Position numbers and translations under genes: made by a program. DNA of 25,362 bases from a bacterium (lineage in GTDB: Bacteria; Patescibacteriota; Andersenbacteria; UBA10190). Shown here in pieces: positions 10,693 through 19,834 of this stretch. The stretch lies in contig NZCO01000022.1 in NCBI GenBank assembly GCA_002686445.1, positions 1 to 25,362 on the forward strand, in the 5' to 3' direction. Positions within the stretch are counted from its first letter, which is position 1. Every line of letters begins with the position of its first letter. The notes beneath the pieces were generated by a model. That model worked only from the letters and a program-made list of their open reading frames with translations, made no database searches and had not been told where the DNA came from.

Positions 10693-13600
10693 TCACAATG
10701 TGGCTCCGCGGGCTCTCGTTAAGCTACCAAGTTGCTGCGGTATCACTGGCATCAGGTCAGCAGTCATCTGCAGCGTTGTGTCACGATCCGACTCAATCTC
10801 GACGCCTTCTTTGGTGAACGTCGCATACCCTGGCTTCGAGACCGTCACCACATAGGTGCCAGCCGGCGGCAGCGCGAAGAACTTACCCTGACTATTGGCT
10901 ACCCGTGTCATCACCAAACGGTTAGTACTGTGCTCATACAAGCGCACCACAGCCAGGTCGAGCGGGATGTGCGTGATAGCGTCCCGCACCTGGCCATAGG
11001 CTGGCCGTACACGCACTTCAGTGGCGATCTTGGTTATTACTAACACCACGTAGAGCACTTCAAGCACAAGCTGCGCGGCCGAAGGAGCAAAGAAGATCAA
11101 TAGGGTATTTAAGATCGCCCCAGCGGCAAATAGCGGCCAGGCTGCGACCCGACTACTCTGCAGCAACACCTGCCAAGTCTTTAAGACACGCACTTTGAAC
11201 GTGGTTATCTCTGCCGTGATCGGCTTCATCGGAATCACAATGGTCGGCGGTTTGTTATCATCCTTGACTGTAATCTTGCCTCCCGTGTAAATGATGCCGT
11301 CGCTCGGTGACAAGGATGAGCTCTTAGCCGGCGCAAACCCAAAGCCCGCGACGCGTACATCAATAGTGTATTCACCCACTGGGAAGGATGCTTCAAACAT
11401 CCCCTTTTCATTTGTTCGCTTCTGGCCGCGTAACTTTTTATCGGCGCCGTAGATCAAGACTTGCGCCCCCGCTATCGGATTACCCGTTAGGTAATGAACC
11501 ACGCGACTGTATGACTGGAGCGAGGTGATAACCGAACCACCGGAGGCGCGTGCTTGGCGTCCCCGCACGACGCGCTGCAATACGCGATCGGAAACTAACA
11601 AGATCGTGGTTAAGACCGCGAGGATAAAGAGCAGGTAGTCCAACATGCGCGCACCAGTACGCAGTACCCCCGCAGTCCGTGAGGGGGCCTGGGTAACTCC
11701 AGTGTCTGGCCGCACCACTACTTGCGTAGGGGCTATCGGTGCTAAGGCCTTAGTGGCCACCGTAACCGTATCGATGGCCGAAGCACCGGCCTTATCAGCC
11801 ACCGTGAGTGAGAATATGTATACTTCGTTCTCCGCCCCGGCTGAGAACGAAGGCGTTGCCGTCTGGTCCGAGAGGAGCTCGACTTCAGGCCCACTGAGCT
11901 GTCGCCATTGGTACAGCAAATTGAGAGTGTCACCTGCGTCGGCATCAAACGAGGCCGCTCCATCCAGAATAACGAGCGCTCGTGGATTTACTACCAGGTC
12001 AGGACCTCCATCAGCAACCGGCGGTTGGTTATCTTGCGTAACCGGTGGTGGAGTTGGAGTTGGGGTTGGTGTGACCGTCGGAGTTGGAGTCGGGGTAGGA
12101 GCACCAGGAGTTGGAGTTGGTGTGCCCGTTGGCGTGGGAGCAACAGAAGGCGTTGGCGTGGCGTTAGGATCGACGGTGGGCGTTGGTGTTGGCGTAGCCG
12201 GAACTGCCGTCTTACCCTGTACGCTGGCGGTGGCCGCTTCATTCCCAAAGATGTCAGTGGCAAAAATCTTAAACGTGTACAGTTTGTCCTTGGTCAGATC
12301 CGTTATGGTTGTAGTGGTTGTTTCCACGTCACCTAGGGCACTGTCGTTCTCAGTCGTCCAGACGTCAGATTTCTTCTCCAGCACCTGCGTTTGGTTGGTA
12401 CCGTAGTAGATCATATAGGTATAGGCGTTACTATCCGCCGGCCTGGTCCACGTAAGAACTATCTGCGTGTCGGCAGTCGAGCCAATTGCTAAATCCGCTA
12501 GCCCGGTTGGCTGCGCGTTATCAACCTCAAATTTTCCCGTAATGTTTGCCACGCCGATGCTCTTACTGTCGCGCGGAATAACCCGCAGCTGCACGGTACT
12601 TAGCTCCGTCAATATAGGACCGCCGGTATTTTCAACGGACTTGGTATCCCAGGTAAAGGTAAGACTGACGCTGTTGTTACTGTTGGTATCAATCTTATCT
12701 ACCGTGCCAACCTGATAGGGATTGCTATTCTTGAGATCAACCGTGCCCACATCGGCTGTGACTTTCGTCAGCCACGGCTTGTACCAATGATCACCGTCAA
12801 GCGAATACTGGATGCGCATACGCGTTTCGTCACCATCGCCGTCAGACACCGTCGTCTCAAAGGTCACCAGTCCGGCTCCTTTCGTACCCTGGGTAATATT
12901 GTCGGGGGTGGTGGCTTCTGGCTTCGTACGTCGTCGTTCATACGCGTAGACGGTACCCATCATATGATCTCCGGCCACGATATCGAGGTCGCCGTCATTA
13001 TCAAGGTCGCCAGTGGCGACGCCATAGACGCTCTGTAGTCCAATAGCGATCGTCTCTTCCGTAAATTGATCAGTGCCGTCGTTCTTATATAATAATACCT
13101 TGTTGTCGTCCTGAGCCGTTACCAGGAGATCTAAGTCGCCATCGCCCTCGATGTCGATCGCCTTGGCGACCTTGGCGTCCACGGAGCCTTTGACCAACAA
13201 GCGGCCATAGCTATCAGATCGATACAGGGCCACCTCGTCGTCCACGTGATCTGCCGTGACGATCCACTTTCCCCCTGTGGCAGTTTCAGCCGTACTGATA
13301 TATGTCCGATTACTCTTTGAATCATCAATGTCGGCACGAGTCCAGCTCGCGCCGTTGCTCGTATCCCAATGTTGTAAGCCCGCTGTGCCACCGGCGATAA
13401 TGTCGGGGTAGCCATTGCCGTTGATATCGGAAATAGTCAGCGCGGTGATGCCAGTATCGGATGCAATCGTCGTGCTGGTAAACGTCTCGCTACCGTTATT
13501 CATCCAGCGGCGCAGCGTAATAGGTCCACCGTCACTACCGGCCGTCACGATATCGATCGCACCGTCAGCATCAATATCCGCCGCAAACGCAACTGGATCG

Positions 13601-14082
13601 TCTCCTGTCGCACCCAGGCTACGGGCGGTGAAGTTCAAGTCACCCGTATTTTCATACCAGCGCACGGCCGTTGGGCTACCCGGAAACGTAACTAACGCAT
13701 CGACATCACCGTCATCATCGATATCAATGAGCTGCAGTCGCTCGGCCAGCTTGTCATCTTTGCGGTCACGCAAGAAGTTGTAGTTGTCGTCATTTCTATA
13801 GACGATGACCCCGTCGCTCCCGGCTGTCATAACATCGTCATCTCCATCGCCATCGAGATCGGCAACCTCTACTCCCTGCACCCCAACGGCGCCAGTCTCA
13901 ATGCCGATAACATGCGGCGTGAAATCAAACGCGCCGACGTCACGGTACCCGAAAAACCAGCGCAAGCCACCAACCACTACCGCAATAATCAGCAGCGTCG
14001 TTATGGTGCTGCGCAGCAGCGGCAGGGCTTTATACAGCGCCGCTCGGCGCCGTCTAATCCGTAATCTGGCGTGTCCAGCCAT
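10693..14082 (-). CDS. Giant membrane-anchored surface protein: FG-GAP, FN3, PKD and carboxypeptidase-regulatory domains
   Basis: 1129 residues. A basic N-terminus (RLRIRRRRAAL) precedes a membrane helix (about 26-44). Six or more FG-GAP/VCBS repeats with calcium-type loops follow (DLDGDGDDD, DIDDDGDVD, DIDADGAID, DINGNGYPD, DIEGDGDLD, DLDNDGDLD; about 70-390). They fold as a beta-propeller. Next are a beta domain, an FN3-like domain (about 515-615), a Pro/Thr linker and a PKD-like domain (PPVADGGPDLVV). A membrane helix (LLFILAVLTTILLVSD) then leads to a carboxypeptidase-regulatory-like domain (NPIAGAQVLIYGADKK...GEYTIDVRVAGFG). A two-helix hydrophobic hairpin and a second such domain end it. 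By charge, both terminal domains should face the cytoplasm. Adhesion is a plausible role (inference). A TACTAT box lies six bases before the ATG. Confidence 0.85.
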   Translation of the reverse strand: MAGHARLRIRRRRAALYKALPLLRSTITTLLIIAVVVGGLRWFFGYRDVGAFDFTPHVIGIETGAVGVQGVEVADLDGDGDDDVMTAGSDGVIVYRNDDNYNFLRDRKDDKLAERLQLIDIDDDGDVDALVTFPGSPTAVRWYENTGDLNFTARSLGATGDDPVAFAADIDADGAIDIVTAGSDGGPITLRRWMNNGSETFTSTTIASDTGITALTISDINGNGYPDIIAGGTAGLQHWDTSNGASWTRADIDDSKSNRTYISTAETATGGKWIVTADHVDDEVALYRSDSYGRLLVKGSVDAKVAKAIDIEGDGDLDLLVTAQDDNKVLLYKNDGTDQFTEETIAIGLQSVYGVATGDLDNDGDLDIVAGDHMMGTVYAYERRRTKPEATTPDNITQGTKGAGLVTFETTVSDGDGDETRMRIQYSLDGDHWYKPWLTKVTADVGTVDLKNSNPYQVGTVDKIDTNSNNSVSLTFTWDTKSVENTGGPILTELSTVQLRVIPRDSKSIGVANITGKFEVDNAQPTGLADLAIGSTADTQIVLTWTRPADSNAYTYMIYYGTNQTQVLEKKSDVWTTENDSALGDVETTTTTITDLTKDKLYTFKIFATDIFGNEAATASVQGKTAVPATPTPTPTVDPNATPTPSVAPTPTGTPTPTPGAPTPTPTPTVTPTPTPTPPPVTQDNQPPVADGGPDLVVNPRALVILDGAASFDADAGDTLNLLYQWRQLSGPEVELLSDQTATPSFSAGAENEVYIFSLTVADKAGASAIDTVTVATKALAPIAPTQVVVRPDTGVTQAPSRTAGVLRTGARMLDYLLFILAVLTTILLVSDRVLQRVVRGRQARASGGSVITSLQSYSRVVHYLTGNPIAGAQVLIYGADKKLRGQKRTNEKGMFEASFPVGEYTIDVRVAGFGFAPAKSSSLSPSDGIIYTGGKITVKDDNKPPTIVIPMKPITAEITTFKVRVLKTWQVLLQSSRVAAWPLFAAGAILNTLLIFFAPSAAQLVLEVLYVVLVITKIATEVRVRPAYGQVRDAITHIPLDLAVVRLYEHSTNRLVMTRVANSQGKFFALPPAGTYVVTVSKPGYATFTKEGVEIESDRDTTLQMTADLMPVIPQQLGSLTRARGATL
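12040..12200 (-). repeat. Low-complexity Pro/Thr codon repeat
   Basis: The plus strand shows repeated GGAGTTGGAGTTGG/GGCGTTGG units. They encode the PTPTPT/PTPTGTP linker between the FN3-like and PKD-like parts. Such repeats change length easily by slippage and form an extended, often glycosylated stalk in surface proteins. Confidence 0.85.
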
Positions 14083-14131
14083 AGCCGTATAGTAGCATTC
14101 TTCCTTGTCTCTAAGGATCTACAGGTACCTG

Positions 14132-14159
14132 TTGACAAATTCGCTCCGACCATCATACT
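14132..14159 (+). promoter_or_regulatory. Promoter of the 151-residue hypothetical gene
   Basis: TTGACA at 14132-14137 and CATACT at 14154-14159 with a 16-base spacer, pointing at the gene that starts at 14210. Confidence 0.55.
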
Positions 14160-14209
14160 GCTGCAGCTACCGTAACTGATCAGTTCTCTACCAAATGGAG
14201 TCATATGCG

Positions 14210-14665
14210 ATGGCGATTATTACAGGAATCAGTATCCGCAATCGTCAACATGTCGAAAGCACACTGCAGGTTGATGATAAGACCGACCAACGGCTAACAC
14301 TTAAAGCCGCTGGCCTCAGATTCAAAACAACGGAAAAGCCCGTTCTCGAATTCAAGCAGATGCCGGATTGGCCGCTCCCGAGCGTAGAAGGCTCGACGGC
14401 GCATAGTTTACTGCTTGGTCCGCGCGATACGCTTAAGGAGCTGCCGTACCTGGCAGTTGAATGCAATGTCACTCTCTCCGCGCGACCAGATGGGATCGTC
14501 GTGGCAGGTATTGTTACACCCTTCGACGCAGCCAGCGCGAGCGGCTTTGAAGCGCTGTTAAACGTTCTCATTCGAGGCCTACAGCGCTGGCCCAAGTCCT
14601 TCCCCGACTATCCTCTAGGCGTGAACATTGAGCTCCGCGGCGAAGTTAGGCCGCTCGAACCATAA
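14210..14665 (+). CDS. Hypothetical protein, 151 residues
   Basis: The ATG at 14210 is preferred over the one at 14195 because TGGAG (14196-14200) sits nine bases before it, while nothing precedes the earlier ATG. The protein is mixed alpha/beta without signal peptide or membrane helix. Strand-rich segments are MAIITGISI and LAVECNVTLSARPDGIVVAGIVTP, with a helix FEALLNVLIRGLQRW, then a proline-containing tail GVNIELRGEVRP. No family is recognised. It is monocistronic with its own promoter and terminator, and converges with leuS. The intact reading frame, ribosome site and terminator support it as a real gene. Confidence 0.7.
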   Translation: MAIITGISIRNRQHVESTLQVDDKTDQRLTLKAAGLRFKTTEKPVLEFKQMPDWPLPSVEGSTAHSLLLGPRDTLKELPYLAVECNVTLSARPDGIVVAGIVTPFDAASASGFEALLNVLIRGLQRWPKSFPDYPLGVNIELRGEVRPLEP

Positions 14666-14669
14666 TTCA

Positions 14670-14697
14670 AACCGATCGTAACCGATCGGTTTTTTTC
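14670..14697 (+). terminator. Intrinsic terminator after the 151-residue gene
   Basis: AACCGATCG (14670-14678), loop TAAC, CGATCGGTT (14683-14691), then a T-run. It ends at the leuS stop codon on the other strand. Confidence 0.9.
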
Positions 14698-17117
14698 TAC
14701 TTGACTACTAAGTTCAGCAATTTGTCCGGCACGTAGATCGTTTTTACTATTTCTTTACCCTCGAGATGCCGTGTCACGTTTTCTAGCCCCTTGGCCTCCT
14801 CGACCACGGCCGCTTCATCTTGCCCCGAATCGGTTGTTAAGGTGCCGCGCACTTTCCCATTTATCTGAACCGGTATGGTTACCTGAGCACCTGCCAGTAC
14901 TTCCGCGTCGGCCTCAGGCCACGGCTGCAACGTGACTGACGTGTCATTGCCCAAGCTTTGCCACGCTTCCTCGGCCAAATGCGGCGCCAGTGGCGATAGT
15001 AACAGCGCGAACGTCTGTAAGGCGCTCGGAGCAACCGCCTTATCTTTCTCAAAGGTATTGAGTAGCTCCATTAGTGACGACACGGCGGTGTTGAAGCGGA
15101 AGTGCTCCATACTCTCAGTGACTCGCTTAATGGTCTGTTGAACGGCTAGGTTCAGGTCGGCAGTTAGTGCGGCCTCATCCTGCGGCATCTCCATAAAAAG
15201 TCGCCACAACCGTTTCATGAACCGCTCACTTCCGGTGATGCCGGCCGTGGTCCACGCCGCCGAGCCTTCAAACGGACCCATGAATGACGCAAAGATGCGG
15301 ACGGTGTCAGCACCATATTTGGCTATTTCATCATCTGGATTCACCACGTTGCCTCGTGACTTACTCATTTTTTGTCCGTCTTCCCCTAAGACAAGCCCCA
15401 CAATGTGTCGCTTGGTAAAGGGTTCGGCGGTATTTACAGCACCTATGTCATGCAACACCATGTTCCAGAAGCGACCGTACAGTAAGTGCAGTACGGCATG
15501 CTCGGCGCCACCCACGTAAATATCAACCGGCAGCCACTGCTTTATCTTTTTGGGATCAGCTAGCGCTTTCGTATTATCGTGATCAGTGAAGCGAATCCAG
15601 TACCAACTAGAGCCTGCCCATTGTGGCATCGTGTTCGTCTCTCGCTTCGCCGCACCATCGCAGGTCGGACATGACACGTTCACCCAGTCCGAAATCCCTG
15701 CCAAGGGTGATTCTCCTGTGCCCGTCGGCTCGTAGCTGGTGACTTCTGGTAGCGTCACGGGTAATTCGGCTTCGGGCACGGGCACGATCCCACATTCCTG
15801 ACAATGAATCAGCGGAATAGGTTCACCCCAGTACCGCTGCCGAGAAAACACCCAGTCGCGCAAACTATAGGTGGTGACTCGCTCGCCATATCCTTCAGTC
15901 TCCATGTGGTCCATCATTCGTGTTGTCGCCTCGTCAATTGGTAGTCCGTCTAAAAAGTCCGAGTTCATCATGGCCCCTGTTTTCTCTTGCACTTGCTCGG
16001 GCCTGGTAACCGACGTTGTGTCCCCATCCGGCCCCACCACCACACGAATAATCGGCAAGTCAAAGGTCTGTGCAAATTCGAAATCCCGCAGGTCGTGACC
16101 GGGCACGCCCACCACCGCTCCTGTTCCAAAGTGTCCAATAACAAAGTCGGACACCCAAATTGGCATCTTTTTTCCCGTCAATTGGTTAATGGCATACCTC
16201 CCAGTAAACACACCTGTCTTTATCCGATCCTCTTCTTGTCGCTGGCGCTCCGTTTTCCGACTCGCCTGGTCTATGTACGCGGCCACCTCTTTATTGTCCG
16301 CCGCAACTTGGGTAGCGAGATTATGCTCTGGGGCAACGACGACAAATGTCGCTCCAAAATTTGTATCGGGTCGGGTGGTAAAGCACGTGACTGTATCGGT
16401 CGAATCTACTATATCGTAAGTGATGTTGATGCCTTCACTGCGACCAATCCAGTTGCGCTGGATATCCTTAATGAAAGTCGGCCAGTCCAGATCATCTAAC
16501 CCAGCTAATAGTTGATCAGCATAGGCAGTAATTTTGAGCATCCACTGCCGCATTGGTTTCTGTTCAACGACGTGACCGCAGCGAGCACAGTGTCCATCTA
16601 TAACCTCTTCATTCGCCAGGCCCGTCTTACATGACGGACACCAGTTAATAGGGATGGTATCTTCATACGCCAAGCCCCGCTTAAACAGCTGCAAGAATAT
16701 CCACTGTGTCCACTTGTAGTAATCAGGGTCGGTAGTGTTAATTTCGCGCTCCCAGTCGTAGGAAAGACCGAGCGACAACATCTGCTCCTTAAACTTAGTG
16801 GTATTTCTTTCGGTGAGCTCAGCCGGATGGACGCCAAACTTGATAGCCGAGTTCTCAGCGGGCAGACCAAACGCGTCCCATCCCATAGGATGCAGGACGT
16901 CGTACCCTCGCATCCGGTGATACCGCGCCGCTACGTCGGTGGCAGTATAGATCTTGGCGTGTCCAACATGTAGTCCATCACCGGACGGGTACGGAAATTC
17001 AACTAGCACATACTTCTTTTTCTTCGGATCTGGCTTGGCTGGCGTGCGAAACAGAGCATTATCCTGCCAATACTGCTGCCACTTCGCTTCAATCTCCTTA
17101 GGGTTATATTCGGCCAT
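14697..17117 (-). CDS. leuS: Leucyl-tRNA synthetase
   Basis: 806 residues, full length for bacterial LeuRS. It charges tRNA-Leu in the cytoplasm. The class I signature is HVGHAKIYTATD (about residues 51-62), a HIGH variant, and GQKMSKSRGN carries the KMSKS loop. Zinc ligands are visible as CPSC...CARC (about 159-182) and again as CQEC...CPTC. The CP1 editing domain is present: TTRPDTNFGATF, and GVPGHDLRDFEFA with the conserved editing aspartate. The C-terminus has the anticodon-binding helices and a final beta domain (INGKVRGTL). A TATACT box six bases before the ATG (17124-17129) suggests a leaderless mRNA, but no good -35 box is seen at normal distance. Nothing is missing. Confidence 0.97.
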   Translation of the reverse strand: MAEYNPKEIEAKWQQYWQDNALFRTPAKPDPKKKKYVLVEFPYPSGDGLHVGHAKIYTATDVAARYHRMRGYDVLHPMGWDAFGLPAENSAIKFGVHPAELTERNTTKFKEQMLSLGLSYDWEREINTTDPDYYKWTQWIFLQLFKRGLAYEDTIPINWCPSCKTGLANEEVIDGHCARCGHVVEQKPMRQWMLKITAYADQLLAGLDDLDWPTFIKDIQRNWIGRSEGINITYDIVDSTDTVTCFTTRPDTNFGATFVVVAPEHNLATQVAADNKEVAAYIDQASRKTERQRQEEDRIKTGVFTGRYAINQLTGKKMPIWVSDFVIGHFGTGAVVGVPGHDLRDFEFAQTFDLPIIRVVVGPDGDTTSVTRPEQVQEKTGAMMNSDFLDGLPIDEATTRMMDHMETEGYGERVTTYSLRDWVFSRQRYWGEPIPLIHCQECGIVPVPEAELPVTLPEVTSYEPTGTGESPLAGISDWVNVSCPTCDGAAKRETNTMPQWAGSSWYWIRFTDHDNTKALADPKKIKQWLPVDIYVGGAEHAVLHLLYGRFWNMVLHDIGAVNTAEPFTKRHIVGLVLGEDGQKMSKSRGNVVNPDDEIAKYGADTVRIFASFMGPFEGSAAWTTAGITGSERFMKRLWRLFMEMPQDEAALTADLNLAVQQTIKRVTESMEHFRFNTAVSSLMELLNTFEKDKAVAPSALQTFALLLSPLAPHLAEEAWQSLGNDTSVTLQPWPEADAEVLAGAQVTIPVQINGKVRGTLTTDSGQDEAAVVEEAKGLENVTRHLEGKEIVKTIYVPDKLLNLVVK

Positions 17118-17168
17118 AGCAACAGTATACTCTAAACGCCCGCTGGGCTTGTGACAAGCCTCAGATAT

Positions 17169-17195
17169 AAAAAAACCGTATTCAGATGAATACGG
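17169..17195 (-). terminator. Intrinsic terminator of the acyl-carrier-like gene
   Basis: On the minus strand CCGTATTC (17195-17188), loop ATCT, GAATACGG (17183-17176), then a T7 run. It separates this gene from leuS, which reads the same way. Confidence 0.88.
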
Positions 17196-17213
17196 CTATG
17201 TGTGGTTAGTCTC

Positions 17214-17747
17214 TTATGCGAGCATTGCCACTTTGCTTTCAACACAGCGACATAGATCACCAACGGTCAAGAACCCGTCCAGGTCTTCAGTCTTACGACT
17301 TACGCCAAATGCGCTCGAGGGTGATAGATCGCGCCACTGCATGCGGTTCTGCAATCGAACAAGGCCTTGATCGTTCACTCTATTTCCAGAAACAAAGGTC
17401 GGACTCTCGAGAATGTCCCGGGCATGCAGGTCTTCGCGCAGGATCTCGATGCCAAACGCCTGTTCTAGACGGAAAATCAGGTCAAGGAAATCGATGGATT
17501 CTGTACCGAGGTCGCCAATGAGGGTTTTCAGTCGCCTTACTTCACCATCATCGGTTTCAAGGCACAGGCACTCTTCCACCTGCTGGGCAACGATGGCGTA
17601 CACGGCCGCCCGTGAGTACGGAGATTTCGCCGTCACCAGCGACGCATCCGCCGGTAAATCAAGTTCATACGTGGTCACTAACCACGCACGCGATGTCGGT
17701 CCTGGTTGAGCAGGTCCAACCAAAACAGTAAGTAACCATCTAAACAT
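17214..17747 (-). CDS. Acyl-carrier-protein-like protein with an insertion
   Basis: 177 residues from the ATG at 17747, which has AGGGGAGG five bases upstream. IGDLGTESIDFLDLIFRLEQ followed by AFGIEI (about residues 78-103) is the core of an acyl carrier protein. The Ser in TESID is the expected 4'-phosphopantetheine site, followed by helix II. The usual fourth helix is matched by FLTVGDLCRCVESKV at the C-terminus. In a normal 80-residue carrier these two parts lie about 20 residues apart. Here about 60 intervene, and the N-terminus carries an extra 50-residue stretch. No fatty-acid or polyketide genes are near. It may carry an acyl or peptidyl group in an unknown pathway. It has its own promoter and terminator. 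Confidence 0.72.
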   Translation of the reverse strand: MFRWLLTVLVGPAQPGPTSRAWLVTTYELDLPADASLVTAKSPYSRAAVYAIVAQQVEECLCLETDDGEVRRLKTLIGDLGTESIDFLDLIFRLEQAFGIEILREDLHARDILESPTFVSGNRVNDQGLVRLQNRMQWRDLSPSSAFGVSRKTEDLDGFLTVGDLCRCVESKVAMLA

Positions 17748-17831
17748 GCGCGCCTCCCCTAATTGGTTAACCAAGAATCTGACGTTCTTGGAATAAAATG
17801 TGCTTGTTCAAGGCTCCTGCGCCTCCGACTC

Positions 17832-17859
17832 ACTTTAATCGCAACACAAGTTTTGTCAA
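17832..17859 (-). promoter_or_regulatory. Promoter of the acyl-carrier-like gene
   Basis: On the minus strand TTGACA (17859-17854) and TAAAGT (17837-17832) with a 16-base spacer. The leader is about 80 bases and ends in a strong Shine-Dalgarno site. Confidence 0.75.
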
Positions 17860-18011
17860 GCTGCGAATTACCCCAAAAGGTCGTTGCAGGCCGTTTTCTG
17901 GCTCTTTTTGGCCAAGATCTCTGGCAATTGCTGCCGATATATGCATTATATCTAGTGTGATGGCTTTCGCTATTACATGAGACGTTCGTTTCCAATTACA
18001 GGGGAACTATC

Positions 18012-18971
18012 ATGCCAGTCACTGAAAACACTGCTCTTGAGAGGCTTGCCTACCAGGTCGAGCCGGGTCCGGTCACTCGTTTCAGAAACATGTTTTGTAT
18101 TCCGCTTCGCGCAGCCAGTCGATTTCCACAGCACCCCAGCCCCTACTTCTCGTTCGGACGAGCGCGGGCCAGTGGCGATTTGGAAATCAAGGAGAAGCCA
18201 GACCCAGACGTACCAATAGTGCTCGTACACAACCGTGGTGAAGTGCCGATAATGATTCCGGCAGGAACTGGGATTCCTGGTCTGTCACAGAATCGCATGG
18301 TGCCAGCCAGTGTGGTCATAGCTGGCAACACCAGCGGCGAGCTGCCAGTTGTCTGTGCACAACAGTTTCGCTGGGAAACAAGTGCACCCCGTCCAGTGCT
18401 GCAAAACGGTGACGCAACGTCAATTGCGAGCTCGTTCGTGTGCTGCGGGTCGATCCACATCGACCAGACACAGGTCTGGGAAGATGTGGAGAGAGTAAAG
18501 AAGCTGAGCGGCAGCAACTCGGCATCTCAAAGTCTGCACGACATTGAGTTGCAGATGGCGCCGACCGTCGATGAGTATGTCCAAGCGCTGCTACCTTCTA
18601 ACGACGATGGTTTAGTCGGCATGTGCCTTGGTGTGCCGATTGATCAGGATGGTCACCACCACAGTGTCTTGCAACTCTTCGGTGTGCCCTCTCTAGCTGC
18701 AGCTTACATACGTGGCATGATCGAGAGCGTAGCGAAAAGTGCTGCGGCTCTGTATCCGACACTCCCGGCTAGGATTCCTGATGCCCACAATCTTGATCTG
18801 TGGCCCGGAGAGCTGATAGGATCACTGCTCCGCAACCGACCGAAGCTGGCAGACGAGCCTATCAAAGTTAGTCGCGGAACTCTGCAGACAGGCGAGTCTT
18901 CAACAGGCAAGAAGCTCTCGGTGCTGACCGACCTTGGTATGCCGCTGCACGTCCGCGTCCAGGTCCGATAG
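18012..18971 (+). CDS. ARPP-1-domain-like protein
   Basis: 319 residues, with AGGGGAA a few bases before the ATG. The layout resembles the ARPP-1 (DUF6569-type) domain, as I know it. It starts with an IPL.. segment (MFCIPLRAASRFPQ). Then come EIKEKPDPDVPIVLVHNRGE, an IPAGTGIPGLSQNRMVPASV segment (family: GE.l.GAkQNR) and LPVVCAQQFRWET (family: ipV.C.E.gRW). DQTQVWEDVERVKKLS and a C-terminal LGVPIDQ...LFGVPSLAAAYIRGMIESVAKSA complete it. The biochemical role of the domain is not established. No signal peptide is seen. It diverges from the acyl-carrier-like gene across a 264-base region and has its own terminator. The assignment is by motif pattern from memory. Confidence 0.68.
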   Translation: MPVTENTALERLAYQVEPGPVTRFRNMFCIPLRAASRFPQHPSPYFSFGRARASGDLEIKEKPDPDVPIVLVHNRGEVPIMIPAGTGIPGLSQNRMVPASVVIAGNTSGELPVVCAQQFRWETSAPRPVLQNGDATSIASSFVCCGSIHIDQTQVWEDVERVKKLSGSNSASQSLHDIELQMAPTVDEYVQALLPSNDDGLVGMCLGVPIDQDGHHHSVLQLFGVPSLAAAYIRGMIESVAKSAAALYPTLPARIPDAHNLDLWPGELIGSLLRNRPKLADEPIKVSRGTLQTGESSTGKKLSVLTDLGMPLHVRVQVR

Positions 18972-19021
18972 CAACACTACCCTTGCTGCCCCCGAACCAT
19001 ATTGTTCATAGTAATTATCCA

Positions 19022-19046
19022 AACGGTCCTTCGGGGGCCGTTTTTC
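19022..19046 (+). terminator. Intrinsic terminator after the ARPP-1-like gene
   Basis: AACGGTCC (19022-19029), loop TTCG, GGGGCCGTT (19033-19041), then a T-run. It ends next to the tatD stop codon on the opposite strand. Confidence 0.88.
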
Positions 19047-19047
19047 T

Positions 19048-19833
19048 TTACTGATGAATGTTAAATAACTGCCGCGCGTTATCTGTCGTTGCTGTGCCTA
19101 CGTCTGCCACCGGCACTGATCGCACTTCCGCTATTTTTTCTGCCACGTAGGCTACGTAGGCTAGCTCGTTTTGCTTACCCCGGTACGGCTCGGGAGCTAA
19201 AAACGGGCTGTCGGTCTCTATCAGTATCCGGTTAAGTGGCATCATCTGCGCCACGCTGCGGCTAGCACCGGCGTTCTTGAACGTGATCACCCCGGAAAAT
19301 GACAAGTACAGTCCCAAGGCCAGATAACGCTCGGCCTGCTCTACTGATCCACTAAACGTATGCATGACACCGCGAGGTACCTTGTCTTTGGGTAGCGATT
19401 CCAACCACTCCAATACATCATCATTGGCGCTCGTAGTTTCCCCATCGCGAATGTGGAATATCATTGGCAAATCATGCGCCACAGCTAGCTCGTGGAAGCG
19501 CCGCAATGTTGGTAGCTGTTCATCTTTGGTGCCACCGCGATAATAGTCGAGTCCCACTTCGCCTATAGCTACGGCGGCCTCGTGGGTAAGAAGTGCGGAC
19601 AGCTGCGTCCAGCTATCGTCATGTAGCTCCCCTATATCGCTCGGGTGTACTCCGACTGAGGCTACTACTCCCTCCTCTTGCTCTGCCAGCGCTATCGCCT
19701 GCTTACTGACCGCCACGTCAGTGCCTACTTCGAGCCAACCGACTAGGCCAGCGGCGCGAGCACGCGCTATGACCTCCGTTCGATCATCGTCGAACGCAGA
19801 AAAATTAACGTGGGCGTGAGTGTCGAAAAGCAT
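19048..19833 (-). CDS. tatD: TatD family metal-dependent hydrolase (DNase)
   Basis: 261 residues from the ATG at 19833. The metal-binding residues of this TIM-barrel amidohydrolase group are visible: DTHAHVNF near the N-terminus, GEVGLDYYRG with the Glu, IFHIRDGE, VMHTFSGS and ETDSPFLAP. TatD proteins act as 3'-5' exonucleases or general nucleases with two metals. A TTG at 19848 would extend the protein by five residues into an inserted element, so the ATG is preferred. It fits the usual start of the family (MLxDTHAH). No Shine-Dalgarno site precedes it. The inverted-repeat element begins two bases upstream, so the original 5' region has been displaced. Confidence 0.93.
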   Translation of the reverse strand: MLFDTHAHVNFSAFDDDRTEVIARARAAGLVGWLEVGTDVAVSKQAIALAEQEEGVVASVGVHPSDIGELHDDSWTQLSALLTHEAAVAIGEVGLDYYRGGTKDEQLPTLRRFHELAVAHDLPMIFHIRDGETTSANDDVLEWLESLPKDKVPRGVMHTFSGSVEQAERYLALGLYLSFSGVITFKNAGASRSVAQMMPLNRILIETDSPFLAPEPYRGKQNELAYVAYVAEKIAEVRSVPVADVGTATTDNARQLFNIHQ

Positions 19834-19834
19834 A

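Noticed and set aside
11645..12406. Open frame of 253 codons on the plus strand, rich in Val and Gly
   Set aside because: It is antisense to the Pro/Thr linker of the large surface protein. The composition is a by-product of that repeat and there is no ribosome site.
15987..16499. Open frame of 170 codons on the plus strand inside leuS
   Set aside because: It is antisense to well-conserved LeuRS sequence and has no ribosome site or domain.
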